Source of the DNA: Parvibaculaceae bacterium
GTDB taxonomy: Bacteria; Pseudomonadota; Alphaproteobacteria; Parvibaculales; Parvibaculaceae
DNA: 64,000 bases
Direction: 5' to 3'
NCBI GenBank assembly: GCA_028283765.1
Contig: JAPWJY010000009.1
Span: 186,001-250,000 of the forward strand
Shown here: positions 18,547 through 29,029 of the stretch, piece after piece
Layout of the letters: every line of letters begins with the position of its first letter
Numbering within the stretch: the first letter of the stretch is position 1
The notes under the pieces: model-generated
Seen by the model: the letters and a program-made list of their open reading frames with translations, nothing else
The model's database searches: none
What the model was told of the DNA's origin: nothing
Translations under genes and position numbers: made by a program

Positions 18547-19371
18547 ATGAATACGCGGCGGCTGTTCCATCTCCATCTGGTTTCCGATGCAACCGGTGAA
18601 ACGCTGAACGCGGTCGCCCGCGCGGCCTGCGCCCAGTTCGAGGATGTCCGGCCCATCGAGCATGTCTATGCGCTGGTCCGGGGGTCGCGCCAGCTTGAGC
18701 GGGTGCTGGCGGAGATCGAGGAATCGCCGGGCATGGTCATGTACACGATGGTGAACGAGGAACTGCGCCAGCGGCTGGAAAACCGCTGCAATGAACTCCA
18801 CACGCCTTATATCTCGGTGCTCGATCCGGCGCTCGACGCGCTCGCCAAATATCTCGGCCGGCAGACCTCGCACAAGCCGGGCTCCCAGCATGCGCTCGAC
18901 AGCAATTATTTCGACCGGATCGAGGCGCTGAATTACACGATGGCCCATGATGACGGGCAAAGTTCAGGCGACCTCAACAGCGCCGACGTGATCCTGGTCG
19001 GCGTCAGCCGGACCTCGAAGACGCCGACCTGCATCTATCTTGCGAACCGCGGCATCAAGGCGGCGAACATTCCTCTGGTGCCGGGGATTCCGCTCCCGGC
19101 CGAGCTTCCCGAAGCCCGGCAGCCCCTGATTGTGGGCCTGACCGCCAGTGCGGAGCGGCTGATGCAGATCCGCAAGAACCGGCTGCTTACCCTGAAGCAG
19201 GAAGATGATACGGCCTATGTCGACCGGTCGGCCATCGAGGAGGAACTGACCAATGCGCGCCGCGTCTACAGCCGCAACGGCTGGCCGGTGATCGACGTGA
19301 CCCGCCGTTCCATCGAGGAAACGGCGGCCGCGATCATCAACCTCTATCAGGAACACCGCAAACTGGCGTAA
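18547..19371 (+). CDS. Pyruvate, phosphate dikinase regulatory protein (PPSR, DUF299)
   Basis: Bifunctional ADP-dependent Ser/Thr kinase and Pi-dependent phosphorylase that switches pyruvate phosphate dikinase (or PEP synthase) off and on. From ATG 18547 the protein is 274 residues, the family's usual size. It starts RRLFHLHLVSDATGETLNAV and has the P-loop GVSRTSKTPTCIYLA near residue 155. A GTG seven codons upstream (18526) is possible, but ATG has AAAGGTGA about ten bases upstream and matches the conserved N-terminus. It is the first gene on this side of oriC, a conserved alphaproteobacterial position, and leads into maf-aroE-coaE-dnaQ. Confidence 0.92.
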   Translation: MNTRRLFHLHLVSDATGETLNAVARAACAQFEDVRPIEHVYALVRGSRQLERVLAEIEESPGMVMYTMVNEELRQRLENRCNELHTPYISVLDPALDALAKYLGRQTSHKPGSQHALDSNYFDRIEALNYTMAHDDGQSSGDLNSADVILVGVSRTSKTPTCIYLANRGIKAANIPLVPGIPLPAELPEARQPLIVGLTASAERLMQIRKNRLLTLKQEDDTAYVDRSAIEEELTNARRVYSRNGWPVIDVTRRSIEETAAAIINLYQEHRKLA

Positions 19372-19380
19372 ATCATTCCC

Positions 19381-19977
19381 ATGAGCATTGAACAGAAACT
19401 GGTGCTGGCGTCGGCCAGCAAGGTGCGGGCTTCGTTGTTGTCGGGAGCGGGTCTTCCCTATGAAATCGAGGTTTCGCCCGTCGACGAAGCCGCCCTCAAG
19501 CAAAAATTTTCGGGTGACGCCGATGCCCTCGCAATCCATCTGGCAATCGCCAAGGCGGAAGCCGTGAGCGCGCGCCGCGGTGCGGACCTCACCATCGGCG
19601 CGGATCAGGTGATGTCGTGCGACGGCCGTCAGTATGACAAGGCGAAGGATCTGGCCGAGGCCCGGCTTAACCTGCTGTCGCTGCGCGGCAGGACGCATAT
19701 TCTCCATTCGGCGATCGCGCTCGCCGAAAATGGCCGCGCCGTCTGGCATATGGTGGCCCGGGCGCATCTGACGGTGCGCGATTTTTCCGGCGCCTGGCTC
19801 GACCAATATCTGGAACAGGTTGGCGACAGGGTGCTTTCAAGCGTGGGCTGTTATCAGCTTGAAGGTCCGGGCGTGCAATTGTTCGAGCGGATTGAAGGCG
19901 ACTATTTCACCATTCTGGGCTTGCCGCTGCTGCCATTGCTTGCGCAGTTGCGCCTGCGCGGCCGGATTGCGGGGTAA
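19381..19977 (+). CDS. maf: Maf-family nucleotide pyrophosphatase
   Basis: House-cleaning pyrophosphatase acting on non-canonical or modified nucleotides. The 198-residue protein starts QKLVLASASKVRASLL, the conserved loop that binds phosphate, and carries the catalytic-region motif IGADQVMSCDG near residue 75. The metal/substrate-binding half ends in DYFTILGLPLLPLLAQLR. It starts 9 bp after the PPSR gene and ends 4 bp before aroE, so it is part of the same operon. Confidence 0.92.
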   Translation: MSIEQKLVLASASKVRASLLSGAGLPYEIEVSPVDEAALKQKFSGDADALAIHLAIAKAEAVSARRGADLTIGADQVMSCDGRQYDKAKDLAEARLNLLSLRGRTHILHSAIALAENGRAVWHMVARAHLTVRDFSGAWLDQYLEQVGDRVLSSVGCYQLEGPGVQLFERIEGDYFTILGLPLLPLLAQLRLRGRIAG

Positions 19978-19980
19978 GTC

Positions 19981-20838
19981 ATGAGAAAAGTCTGCGTCAT
20001 GGGCTGGCCGATCAGCCATTCCCGCTCGCCGCTCATCCATAATTACTGGATCGAAAAATATGGCGTGGCCGATGCGCTCTATGAGCGGCTGGCCGTGGAG
20101 CCGGAAAAGCTTGCCGGTGTGCTGGAAAATTTCGGCAAGCTTTCATATGTCGGTGGAAATGTGACGGTGCCGCACAAGGAGGCCGTCTTCGCGCTTCTGG
20201 CGGATGTTGATGCAACGGCCCGGCGTCTGAAAGCCGTGAACACCATTGTGACCACGCCATCCGGCCTTCAGGGGCGCAACACCGATGGCTATGGCTTCAT
20301 TGCCAATCTGCGCGAGCGCTCCCGCCACTGGCGTCCGGAAAACGGACCTGCGGTCATGGTCGGGGCGGGCGGCGCGGCGCGTGCCATCGCTGCCGTGCTG
20401 GAGGAATCCGGCGTGCCGGAATTGCGCATTGTCAACCGCACGATCACCCGCGCCGACACGCTGATCGGCGATCTGGGCCTGCAACGCGCCATTTCATATG
20501 ACTGGGATCATCTCGACAGAGCCCTCGAAGGCGCGGCCCTGCTGGTCCAGACGACCTCGCTCGGCATGACCGGTATGGCCCCGCTCGATCTGAAGCTCGA
20601 TGCCCTGCCTATATCGGCGCTGGTCACGGATATCGTCTATACGCCCTTGATTACGCCCCTGCTGGCCGCGGCCCGCGCGCGGGGCAATGACATTGTGGAT
20701 GGGCTCGGCATGTTGCTCCATCAGGCGGTGCCGGGTTTCGAGGCCTGGTTCGGGGTGCGCCCGGAGGTGACGCCGGAACTGCGCGCGCTGGTGCTGGCGG
20801 ACATGGGGATTGCGGAGGAGGAACCGGGATGCTGCTGA
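19981..20838 (+). CDS. aroE: Shikimate dehydrogenase
   Basis: NADPH-dependent reduction of 3-dehydroshikimate to shikimate in aromatic amino acid synthesis. The 285-residue protein shows [17 protein letters not shown] (substrate-binding Ser pair), GNVTVPHKE with the catalytic Lys near residue 69, NTDGYGF, the Rossmann GAGGAARAI, and [10 protein letters not shown] at the C-terminus. The start lies 4 bp after maf; the stop overlaps coaE by ten bases. Confidence 0.96.
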   Translation: MRKVCVMGWPISHSRSPLIHNYWIEKYGVADALYERLAVEPEKLAGVLENFGKLSYVGGNVTVPHKEAVFALLADVDATARRLKAVNTIVTTPSGLQGRNTDGYGFIANLRERSRHWRPENGPAVMVGAGGAARAIAAVLEESGVPELRIVNRTITRADTLIGDLGLQRAISYDWDHLDRALEGAALLVQTTSLGMTGMAPLDLKLDALPISALVTDIVYTPLITPLLAAARARGNDIVDGLGMLLHQAVPGFEAWFGVRPEVTPELRALVLADMGIAEEEPGCC

Positions 20839-21452
20839 TCGGTCTGACAGGCTCCATCGGGATGGGAAAATCGGAAACGGCGAAAATGTTCCGCCGTCTC
20901 GACGTGCCGGTTTATGACGCGGACGCCGCCGTCCACACGCTTTATGCGCCGGGCGGTGCGGCGGTCGGGCCCATCGGGGAAGCCTTTCCGGGCACCATCG
21001 TCGAGGGTGGGGTGGACCGGCAGGCCCTGTCGCGCCATGTGCTCGGCGAGCCGGAACAGATGAAAAGGCTGGAGGCCATCGTCCATCCGCTGGTCGGCAA
21101 GGTGCAGCTCGATTTCCTGCGGCACAGCCATGAAAGCGGCCACGACATGGTCGTGCTCGATATTCCGCTCCTTTATGAAACGGGGGGCGAGAGCCGGGTC
21201 GATGTGGTGGTGGTGGTGAGCGCCCCCCACCATCTCCAGCGCGAGCGCGTGCTCGCCCGGCCGGACATGACGGAAGCCAAGTTCGCGGCCATTCACGCCA
21301 AGCAGGTTCCCGACGATGAAAAGCGCCGGCGCGCGGATTTCCTTGTTGAAACCGACAAGGGCCTCGATCATGCCTTCGCCGAGGTGACAAAAATCGTCGA
21401 GACCCTGAGGGGCCGTGAAGGCACGGTCTTCAGGACCCGGCTTGAGCCTTGA
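20829..21452 (+). CDS. coaE: Dephospho-CoA kinase
   Basis: Last step of coenzyme A synthesis. The 207-residue product has P-loop [12 protein letters not shown] at residues 5-16, DADAAVH near 33, and a [13 protein letters not shown]-like core that includes VLDIPLLYE near residue 112. It overlaps aroE by ten bases, indicating translational coupling. Confidence 0.96.
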   Translation: MLLIGLTGSIGMGKSETAKMFRRLDVPVYDADAAVHTLYAPGGAAVGPIGEAFPGTIVEGGVDRQALSRHVLGEPEQMKRLEAIVHPLVGKVQLDFLRHSHESGHDMVVLDIPLLYETGGESRVDVVVVVSAPHHLQRERVLARPDMTEAKFAAIHAKQVPDDEKRRRADFLVETDKGLDHAFAEVTKIVETLRGREGTVFRTRLEP

Positions 21453-21471
21453 GTTTGTGGGGAGACAGGCC

Positions 21472-22179
21472 ATGCGCGAGATCGTGCTCGATACCGAAAC
21501 GACCGGCTTCAAGCCCGAGGAAGGGCACCGGCTGGTCGAAATCGGCTGCCTTGAGCTGATCAACCATATTCCGACGGGCAAGGTTTTTCACCGCTACGTC
21601 AACCCGGAGCGCGACGTGCCGCTGGAGGCGGAAGCGGTGCATGGGCTTTCAACCTCGCGGCTGATGGGCGAACCGATCTTCGCAGCCATTGCCCAGGAAT
21701 TCCTCGCCTTCATCGAGGATGCGCCGCTCGTCATCCATAACGCACGCTTCGACATGGCCTTCCTCAATGCCGAGCTGGCCCGGATCGGTCTTCCCGCACT
21801 CCCCGACACGCAGGCCATCGATACGCTTGAGATGGCCCGCAACCAGTTCCCCCGCCAGCAGAACAGCCTCGATGCGCTGTGCCGCCGCTTCAACGTGGAC
21901 AATTCGGGCCGCGTCAAGCATGGCGCGCTGCTGGACGCCGAGCTTCTGGCCGAGGTCTATCTGGAGCTGATGGGCGGGCGTCAGGCGGGCCTGAGCTTCG
22001 GAACCGAAATCGACGAAAGCGCGGGCGCCCGCGGGCACCGCGCGGCAAATCCCCGTCCGGTGCCCCTGCCTTCATATGTCAGCGAGGCGGAACAGGCGGC
22101 CCATGCCGCCTTCATCGCCAGCTTCAAGACCGAGGCCCTGTGGCTCAAGCTGGAAAAGACGGAAAGCCAGGAGCCCTGA
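21472..22179 (+). CDS. dnaQ: DNA polymerase III epsilon subunit (proofreading exonuclease)
   Basis: 3'-5' exonuclease of the replicative polymerase. From ATG 21472 (GGGGAGACA upstream) the 235-residue protein shows ExoI LDTETTGF near residue 5, ExoII HNARFDMAFL near residue 97, and the ExoIII region with KHGALLDAELLAEVY around 150. The C-terminal tail after residue 190 matches epsilon subunits that bind alpha. An upstream in-frame extension lacks the conserved start and overlaps coaE, so it is rejected. It is the last gene of the PPSR-maf-aroE-coaE-dnaQ run. Confidence 0.96.
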   Translation: MREIVLDTETTGFKPEEGHRLVEIGCLELINHIPTGKVFHRYVNPERDVPLEAEAVHGLSTSRLMGEPIFAAIAQEFLAFIEDAPLVIHNARFDMAFLNAELARIGLPALPDTQAIDTLEMARNQFPRQQNSLDALCRRFNVDNSGRVKHGALLDAELLAEVYLELMGGRQAGLSFGTEIDESAGARGHRAANPRPVPLPSYVSEAEQAAHAAFIASFKTEALWLKLEKTESQEP

Positions 22180-22209
22180 TCCCGGCTGACCGTGTTGCCG
22201 TCTGGCAGA

Positions 22210-22698
22210 TCAGGCGTGCCCGACCTGCTCGCCGGAATTCGACTGGCGCGAATGATAGAGCGCCACGAAGTCGATGGGATCGATCATCAGCGGCGGGAAA
22301 CCGCTTTCGCGCACGAGATCGGCAACAAGGCGGCGCGCGAACGGGAACAGCAGGCGCGGCCCCTCGATGAACAACACCGGCTGGATCGAATCCTCGGGAA
22401 TCCCGATAAGACGGAGCAGGCCCGCCATATCCAGTTCGACATGGAAAATGGTTTCTTCGAGCCGGAGGGCGCGGATTTTCATCGAGAACACGACTTCATA
22501 GTCGGTCGGGGAAAGCTGTCCGGCCTGCACGTCGACCTCGATGTCGAGGCGAGGCTGCTCGGCGGTCTGGGCCAGCAGCGCCATCGGCGCGCCCGGTGCT
22601 TCGAAGGACAGGTCCTTGATATATTGCGCGAGGACGCGCAATTGCGGTGTTTCGCCTTCGCCAGTCGTGGGGATCTCTACGGCGCCGGTATCGGACAT
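22210..22698 (-). CDS. secB: Protein-export chaperone SecB
   Basis: Tetrameric cytosolic chaperone that keeps preproteins unfolded for SecA. The 162-residue product contains RVLAQYIKDLSFEAPGAP near the N-terminus, LDIEVDVQA, FHVELDMAGLLRL, and the FPFARRLVADLVRESGFPP block typical of SecB. It converges on dnaQ with 30 bp between stops. It is divergent from the Tim44-like gene, a frequent alphaproteobacterial neighbour pair. Confidence 0.96.
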   Translation of the reverse strand: MSDTGAVEIPTTGEGETPQLRVLAQYIKDLSFEAPGAPMALLAQTAEQPRLDIEVDVQAGQLSPTDYEVVFSMKIRALRLEETIFHVELDMAGLLRLIGIPEDSIQPVLFIEGPRLLFPFARRLVADLVRESGFPPLMIDPIDFVALYHSRQSNSGEQVGHA

Positions 22699-22946
22699 GA
22701 AACAAAACCTTGTGCAAAATGGATCAGCGATGGATCAGCGCGTGCCCGCGCTCGCGGAGAGCCCGTGGCTAACATGGATCAGGGGGCCGGAGCAAGGTTG
22801 GCCCGCTTCCGGCTACGCCGTGGGAGCGGGGTTGAGGCATATAGGGGCGGCGGGTGGTAATATCGGACCGTTTCGCCTACTTTATGTGAAGTGTCCGGCT
22901 GATCGTGCGGGCATGAACCGCAGTTACAGAGAAAGAGGCGTTCGGA

Positions 22947-23666
22947 ATGGGCGACAGTTTTGGCCCGCTGGATCTGATATGGCTCGCCGTGGCCGTAGCC
23001 TTGCTATGGAAACTTCGCGGAGTCCTGGGCCGCCGCACGGGCGAGGAACGGCCGCATTACGATCCCTATGCCGCGCCGGACAAGAGCATCCCCCGCAAGG
23101 ACGGCGATGTCCTGCCTTTCCCCAAGCGCGCCGAGGCCGACACGCCGGATGACAACGCTCCAAAACCATGGAAGCCAGAGCCCGCCTGGAAGAAGCTCAC
23201 CCCGGAAGGCTCGCCTCTGGCGCAGGGCCTGACCGAGATTTCCATCGCCGACCGCCATTTCGACGCCGACACCTTTATTGAGGGCGCCCGCGCGGCCTAT
23301 GAGATGATCGTGACGGCTTTCGCCGCGGGCGACCGGCAAAGCCTCAAACCCCTGCTTGCCGCCGATGTCTACAAGAGCTTCGATCAGGTGATTGCCGGCC
23401 GCGAGGCGCGGCGCGAAACCATCGAACAGACCTTCATCGGCCTTACGGGCTCGGAGATGACGGCGGCCGTGCTTGAAGGCAACAAGGCGCGGATCACGCT
23501 CAAGTTCATGAGCGAACTGACGTCGGCGACCAGGGATGCCGATGGGGTGGTCATCGCCGGGGATCCCGCCACGGTGCGCTATGTCACCGACATCTGGACT
23601 TTTGAACGCGACATCACCAACCGCGATCCCAACTGGGCGCTCGTTGCCACCAGCGCCGGTGCCTGA
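22947..23666 (+). CDS. Tim44-like domain membrane protein
   Basis: 239-residue protein with one N-terminal membrane helix (LDLIWLAVAVALLWKL), a charged proline-rich linker, and a C-terminal Tim44/TimA domain starting near residue 95 (FIEGARAAYEMIVTAFAAGDR ... LKPLLA). In mitochondria Tim44 tethers Hsp70 to the import channel; bacterial homologues are inner-membrane proteins of uncertain function. ATG at 22947 is the first residue before the membrane helix. mltA starts two bases after its stop, so the two are co-transcribed. Confidence 0.88.
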   Translation: MGDSFGPLDLIWLAVAVALLWKLRGVLGRRTGEERPHYDPYAAPDKSIPRKDGDVLPFPKRAEADTPDDNAPKPWKPEPAWKKLTPEGSPLAQGLTEISIADRHFDADTFIEGARAAYEMIVTAFAAGDRQSLKPLLAADVYKSFDQVIAGREARRETIEQTFIGLTGSEMTAAVLEGNKARITLKFMSELTSATRDADGVVIAGDPATVRYVTDIWTFERDITNRDPNWALVATSAGA

Positions 23667-23668
23667 AC

Positions 23669-24790
23669 ATGCGTTTGCGTTCCCTGTCCGGCGCGCTCTG
23701 CGCCGCTGCGTTGCTGTTTGCCTCCCTCTCGCCGCTTGAGGCGGCGCCCGCTTACAAGGTGCTGGGCTTCGGCGATCTGCCGGGCTGGACAAGCGACGAC
23801 CAGAACGATGCGCTGAACGCCTTTCGCCGCTCCTGCGCCCGGATCATGAAGCTTGCGCCCGATGCGCCGCTCGACGCCACGACCGCCACCAGCTTTTATG
23901 GCGCGGCGCGGGACTGGCAGGGGCCCTGCACGCAGGCGGCCTCCGTGCGCTCGGGCGCGGGATCGGCCCGCGCCTTTTTCGAGCGCTGGTTCCTGCCGGT
24001 TTCCTTCACCGGCGACAAGGCCGGTCTTTTCACCGGCTATTATGAGCCTGAATATCGCGGCGCGCTGAAACAGGGCGGCGTCTACCAGACCCCGATCCTT
24101 TCCATTCCCGCCGACTACAGGCCGGACGCGCCCTATTACACCCGGACCCAGATCGAAACCGGCAAGGTCGATGCGCAACGCTACGCCATCGTCTGGCTTG
24201 CCGATCCCGTCGATGCCTTCTTTCTGCATGTGCAGGGCTCGGGCCGCATCCGGCTGGAGGGCGGGCGGACATTGCGGGTCGGCTTTGCCGCGAAGAACAA
24301 CCGCCCCTATACGGCTGTTGGCCGGGTTCTGCTCCAGCAGGGCGCGCTGAAACCGGGTGAGGTTTCCATGCAGACCATCCGCGCCTGGCTGGAAGCGCAT
24401 CCGGCGCAGGAGACGGCCTTGCTGCGCCAGAATGATTCCTATGTGTTTTTCCGCGTGCTCACCGACGTGCCCTCTGAGCTTGGACCGCTGGGCTCGGAAG
24501 GCACCCATCTGACGCCGGGACGCAGTCTTGCGGTCGACCGGCGTTTCCATCCCATGGGCTCCCCGGTCTGGCTCGACGCTTCCGCTGTGCCGGTGCCGTT
24601 CAACGATGGCGTCAACAAGCCGATGCAGCGTCTCGTCATCGCACAGGATGCGGGTACGGCGATCACCGGCCGTCAGCGCGGAGACGTGTTCTGGGGCGCG
24701 GGACCGGAAGCCGCCGACATCGCGGGCAGGATGCAGTCCCCGGGAGCGCTTGTGGCGCTGGTGCCCCGCTCGGCGCTCGGCAAAGAGTGA
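23669..24790 (+). CDS. mltA: Membrane-bound lytic murein transglycosylase A family
   Basis: Cleaves peptidoglycan glycan strands to 1,6-anhydro-muropeptides in the periplasm. The 373-residue protein has a cleavable signal peptide (residues 1-25, ending EAAP) without a lipobox, the MltA domain with FTGYYEPEYRG near residue 115 and FFLHVQGSGRIRL near 185, then a 3D domain with catalytic-type Asp in VIAQDAGTAITG near 330. It sits between the Tim44-like gene and smr. Confidence 0.93.
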   Translation: MRLRSLSGALCAAALLFASLSPLEAAPAYKVLGFGDLPGWTSDDQNDALNAFRRSCARIMKLAPDAPLDATTATSFYGAARDWQGPCTQAASVRSGAGSARAFFERWFLPVSFTGDKAGLFTGYYEPEYRGALKQGGVYQTPILSIPADYRPDAPYYTRTQIETGKVDAQRYAIVWLADPVDAFFLHVQGSGRIRLEGGRTLRVGFAAKNNRPYTAVGRVLLQQGALKPGEVSMQTIRAWLEAHPAQETALLRQNDSYVFFRVLTDVPSELGPLGSEGTHLTPGRSLAVDRRFHPMGSPVWLDASAVPVPFNDGVNKPMQRLVIAQDAGTAITGRQRGDVFWGAGPEAADIAGRMQSPGALVALVPRSALGKE

Positions 24791-24808
24791 CGGGACGGAC
24801 GGGCGCGC

Positions 24809-25471
24809 ATGGCAAAGGGCAAAAGTCAGACCCCGTCGCTGCCAGAGCCAAAACCACGGCGGCGTCGCGTCCGGCTTCCCTCGGAGGCTGAGCTTGAGCT
24901 ATGGCGGGCCGTCACGAAAGACGTTGCGCCCTACACGCCGCAAAACCCGGCTCCCGTCCCGGAAAACGGGGATATTCCCCTCCTTCCGCCAGCAGCGAAT
25001 CCGGCCCGGAGCGAACCTGCGCCGGCCCGCCGCCCCCAGCCGCCATTGCCGGACTGGCCTTCGCGCGCCCAGCCGAAGCCCGAGACAGCGCCGCCGCTGA
25101 CCGGGCTCGACAGGCGGACGAGCCAGAAGCTCTCGCGCGGCCAGATGGAGGCCGATGTCCGCATCGATCTCCATGGCATGACGCAGATCGTGGCTTATGA
25201 GGCGCTTCTCGGTTTTCTGATCCGGGCCCGCGCGCAGGATGCGCGCCTCGCGCTCGTCATCACCGGCAAGGGCGAGTCCGGGTTCGCCCGGCACACGCTC
25301 CATTCCGTGCGTTTTCATCCGACACCGGAGCGAAAGGCCGTGTTGCGCTCGCAGGTGCCGCAATGGTTCCATGAGGAGCGCTTCCGCGAACTGGTCGCGG
25401 GCTTCCAGCCGGCCCACCCCCGCCATGGCGGAGGCGGGGCCTTTTATGTCTGGATCAGGCGCAGGCGTTAG
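24809..25471 (+). CDS. Smr (MutS2 C-terminal-like) domain protein
   Basis: 220-residue protein. The first ~100 residues are basic then proline-rich and probably disordered. The C-terminal Smr domain starts near residue 113 with VRIDLHGMT and continues with LVITGKGE, HTLHSVRF and VPQWFHEERF, ending FYVWIRRRR. Smr domains are nicking or RNA-cleaving endonucleases in several systems. This short form is common next to mltA in alphaproteobacteria and its substrate is unknown. The stop lies 20 bp from the convergent hslU stop. Confidence 0.9.
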   Translation: MAKGKSQTPSLPEPKPRRRRVRLPSEAELELWRAVTKDVAPYTPQNPAPVPENGDIPLLPPAANPARSEPAPARRPQPPLPDWPSRAQPKPETAPPLTGLDRRTSQKLSRGQMEADVRIDLHGMTQIVAYEALLGFLIRARAQDARLALVITGKGESGFARHTLHSVRFHPTPERKAVLRSQVPQWFHEERFRELVAGFQPAHPRHGGGGAFYVWIRRRR

Positions 25472-25491
25472 GCCGGGCCCGTTCGCGGAAT

Positions 25492-26799
25492 TTAAAGGAT
25501 GAATTTCGACAGATCGGCGTTGCGCGCGAGATCGCCGACATGTTTCTCCACATAGGCCCGGTCGATGGCGATGGTTTCGCCGCCGCGATCCGTCGCGGAA
25601 AAACTGATCTCGTCGAGCACGCGCTCCATCACCGTGTGCAGGCGGCGCGCGCCGATGTTCTCCACCGTCGAGTTCACGCTGGCGGCAATTTCGGCGATGG
25701 CGTCGATGCCGTCATCGGTGAAGTCGAGGGTCACGCCCTCCGTTCCCATCAGGGCGTGATATTGCTTGATCAGGCTTGCTTCCGTCTCGATCAGGATACG
25801 GCGGAAATCCTCGCGGGTCAGCGCCTGCAACTCGACGCGGATGGGCAGGCGGCCCTGCAATTCGGGCAGCAGGTCGGAGGGCTTGGCCACATGGAAAGCG
25901 CCCGACGCGATGAACAGGATGTGGTCGGTCTTGACCGCGCCGTGCTTGGTCGAAACCGTGGTGCCCTCGATCAGCGGCAGCAGGTCGCGCTGCACGCCCT
26001 CGCGGCTCACGTCCGCGCCGCCCCGGTCCGCGCGCGCGCAGATCTTGTCGATCTCGTCGAGGAAAACGATGCCGTTCTGTTCGACGGACCCGATCGCCTC
26101 CTGCGTCAGGCTTTCCTGATCGAGCAGCTTGTCGGATTCATCCGCGATCAGCGCCTCGTAGGAGTCGCGCACCGTGGTGCGCCGCGTCTTGGTGCGCCCG
26201 CCGAAGGCCTTGCCGAAAATATCATTGAGATTGACCATGCCGATCTGGCCTGTCGGCATCCCGGGAATTTCCAGCCCCTGGACACCACCGGTGTCAGGCA
26301 CCTGAATTTCGATTTCCTTGTCGTCGAATTCGTTGTCGCGCAGCTTCTTGCGGAAGCTCTCGCGGGTCGCTGAGGATGAGCCAGCGCCGACCAGCGCGTC
26401 GAGCACGCGCTCCTCGGCGGCCATATGGGCTTTGGCGCGCACGTCCTTGCGGCGCTTGTCGCGGGTCTGGCCGATGGCGATCTCGACGAGGTCGCGGATG
26501 ATCTGCTCGACATCGCGGCCGACATAGCCGACCTCGGTGAATTTGGTGGCCTCGATCTTGATGAAGGGAGCCTCGGCGAGCCTGGCGAGGCGGCGGGAAA
26601 TCTCGGTCTTGCCGACGCCGGTGGGCCCGATCATCAGGATGTTCTTGGGCTGGACTTCCTCGCGCAGCCCGTCGGGAAGCTGCTGGCGGCGCCAGCGGTT
26701 GCGCAGCGCAATCGCGACGGCGCGCTTGGCGTCATGCTGGCCGATGATGAAGCGGTCGAGTTCGGAGACGATCTCGCGCGGGGAAAAGCTCGTAATCAT
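25492..26799 (-). CDS. hslU: HslU, ATPase subunit of the HslUV protease
   Basis: AAA+ unfoldase that feeds substrates to HslV. The 435-residue protein contains [22 protein letters not shown], Walker A GPTGVGKT near residues 58-65, the pore-loop motif [10 protein letters not shown], the I-domain insertion, Walker B VFLDEID, and the C-terminal ...DLSKFIL tail that inserts into HslV. It lies 27 bp downstream of hslV on the same strand. Confidence 0.98.
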   Translation of the reverse strand: MITSFSPREIVSELDRFIIGQHDAKRAVAIALRNRWRRQQLPDGLREEVQPKNILMIGPTGVGKTEISRRLARLAEAPFIKIEATKFTEVGYVGRDVEQIIRDLVEIAIGQTRDKRRKDVRAKAHMAAEERVLDALVGAGSSSATRESFRKKLRDNEFDDKEIEIQVPDTGGVQGLEIPGMPTGQIGMVNLNDIFGKAFGGRTKTRRTTVRDSYEALIADESDKLLDQESLTQEAIGSVEQNGIVFLDEIDKICARADRGGADVSREGVQRDLLPLIEGTTVSTKHGAVKTDHILFIASGAFHVAKPSDLLPELQGRLPIRVELQALTREDFRRILIETEASLIKQYHALMGTEGVTLDFTDDGIDAIAEIAASVNSTVENIGARRLHTVMERVLDEISFSATDRGGETIAIDRAYVEKHVGDLARNADLSKFIL

Positions 26800-26826
26800 G
26801 ATCAGTCCGTTACAGGTCGGCGAGGG

Positions 26827-27366
26827 TCAGATCGTCTCGACGACGACATTCTCGTTGGTGAAGACGCAGATTTCGGCGGCGATCTTCATGGCGCGCCGCG
26901 CCACTTCCTCGGCGTCGAAATCCGTATCGATGAGGGCGCGGGCCGCGGCCAGCGCGTAATTGCCGCCCGAGCCGATGCCGACGACGCCGTGCTCGGGTTC
27001 GAGCACGTCGCCGGTGCCGGTCAGCACCAGCGTCACGCTGGCGTCGGCGACGATCATCATGGCTTCGAGGCGGCGCAGATAGCGGTCGGTGCGCCAGTCC
27101 TTGGCGAGTTCCACGCAGGCGCGGGTCAACTGGCCGGGATATTGTTCAAGCTTGGCCTCAAGCCGCTCGAACAGCGTCATGGCGTCCGCCGTCGCGCCGG
27201 CAAAGCCTCCGACGACATCGCCCTTGCCGAGGCGGCGCACCTTGCGGGCATTGCCCTTGATCACGGTGTTGCCGAGGCTCACCTGCCCGTCGCCGGCAAC
27301 CACGACCTTGCCGTTCTTGCGCACGCCCAGAATGGTCGTGCCATGCCAGCCCGGTGTATCACTCAT
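26827..27366 (-). CDS. hslV: HslV, peptidase subunit of the HslUV protease
   Basis: Proteasome-like N-terminal-threonine protease. The 179-residue protein has [22 protein letters not shown]; the catalytic Thr would be Thr10 after removal of a nine-residue propeptide (ending WHG), longer than the single Met removed in E. coli. [14 protein letters not shown] and [14 protein letters not shown] match the family. It is upstream of hslU in an operon. Confidence 0.97.
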   Translation of the reverse strand: MSDTPGWHGTTILGVRKNGKVVVAGDGQVSLGNTVIKGNARKVRRLGKGDVVGGFAGATADAMTLFERLEAKLEQYPGQLTRACVELAKDWRTDRYLRRLEAMMIVADASVTLVLTGTGDVLEPEHGVVGIGSGGNYALAAARALIDTDFDAEEVARRAMKIAAEICVFTNENVVVETI

Positions 27367-27461
27367 GTCTTGAAATCCTTGTCACAGGCCCGCCGGGTGG
27401 GGCGGGAATAGCGCGCTACCATGTGGCGGGGCCCCTCTCCCGGTCAAGAGCGCCAGCCGGA

Positions 27462-27857
27462 TCATTCGTCCAGCGGCGGCTTGCCGAGCGCCGCGCGGGC
27501 GGCCTCGCGGTGGCGGGGCCGGATATGGCCGGAAACGAGGCCGATCGCCGTCATCAGCACCGTGGCGTCATCGGTGAAGCCGAAGCCCGCGATGACGTCG
27601 GGGATGACGTCGACGGGCATGACGAAATAGGCAAGCGCGGCGAACAGCGTCGCCTTCACGCGCATCGGGGTTTTCGCATCCGTCGCGCAGAACCAGGCGG
27701 CGGCGGCCTCCTCGGCGAAGGGCACCTTGCCCGCGAGGCGCAGGAGCTTCTTCCAGAAACCTTGCCGGACGGTTTCCTCGTTCCGCGCGAGGGTTTCCGG
27801 CTGCTGGATCAGCGCGCCCTCCAGATCGGGCACAATTCCGGGGCTTTGCTCTCTCAT
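27462..27857 (-). CDS. YkvA-like DUF1232 membrane protein
   Basis: 131-residue protein with a cationic first half and the DUF1232 segment TPMRVKATLFAALAYFVMPVDVIPDVIAG (residues ~75-105), in which a short hydrophobic helix and the PxDxIPD motif are typical; a second hydrophobic stretch follows. The function is unknown. I chose ATG at 27855-27857; a TTG 21 codons upstream also keeps the frame. It lies 95 bp upstream of hslV on the same strand, so hslVU may be partly read from here. Confidence 0.8.
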   Translation of the reverse strand: MREQSPGIVPDLEGALIQQPETLARNEETVRQGFWKKLLRLAGKVPFAEEAAAAWFCATDAKTPMRVKATLFAALAYFVMPVDVIPDVIAGFGFTDDATVLMTAIGLVSGHIRPRHREAARAALGKPPLDE

Positions 27858-28085
27858 GGGCTGAACATGGGGAGGATAAGGCCAAAGCTCAAGATGAGGC
27901 GGACGTTGCGTCACGGACAAAAGAACCGGCAGGAAGCACGCAAACCAAGGCGAATCCTTGCTTTTTTACTCGGCGGAACGGTCCGAATTTGCTAAATCCG
28001 CTGCCAAGGGGCGTTCCGCCACCGGGGAGCCGGAGAGCTTCCGGGCCGGAAATCGCCAGAAACATGGATCAGGGAGTCTCAGGAC

Positions 28086-28868
<783 letters not shown>

Positions 28869-28889
28869 ATCACTCGGCAACCCATCCGG

Positions 28890-28917
28890 AAAGCCCCGCG
28901 AGCCATCGCGGGGCTTT
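28890..28917 (+). terminator. Intrinsic terminator after the HSD10-like gene
   Basis: Perfect 11-bp arms (AAAGCCCCGCG and complement) around a six-base loop, ending in CTTT, 22 bp past the stop codon. Confidence 0.85.
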
Positions 28918-29029
28918 CTGTTTGCATGGCCGGTCGAGGAGAGCGGGCCTTTCAGTTCTCGTGGACTTTACTGATGGCTCTGTACCAGTTTGTGAAAACT
29001 CGCGCGGGCTCACGGTCCTGAAACAAGTC

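Noticed and set aside
22719-22783. Three copies of ATGGATCAG upstream of secB and the Tim44-like gene, with a similar one near 28064
   Set aside because: Short and not symmetric; two copies are a simple tandem duplication. Nothing else supports a regulatory site.
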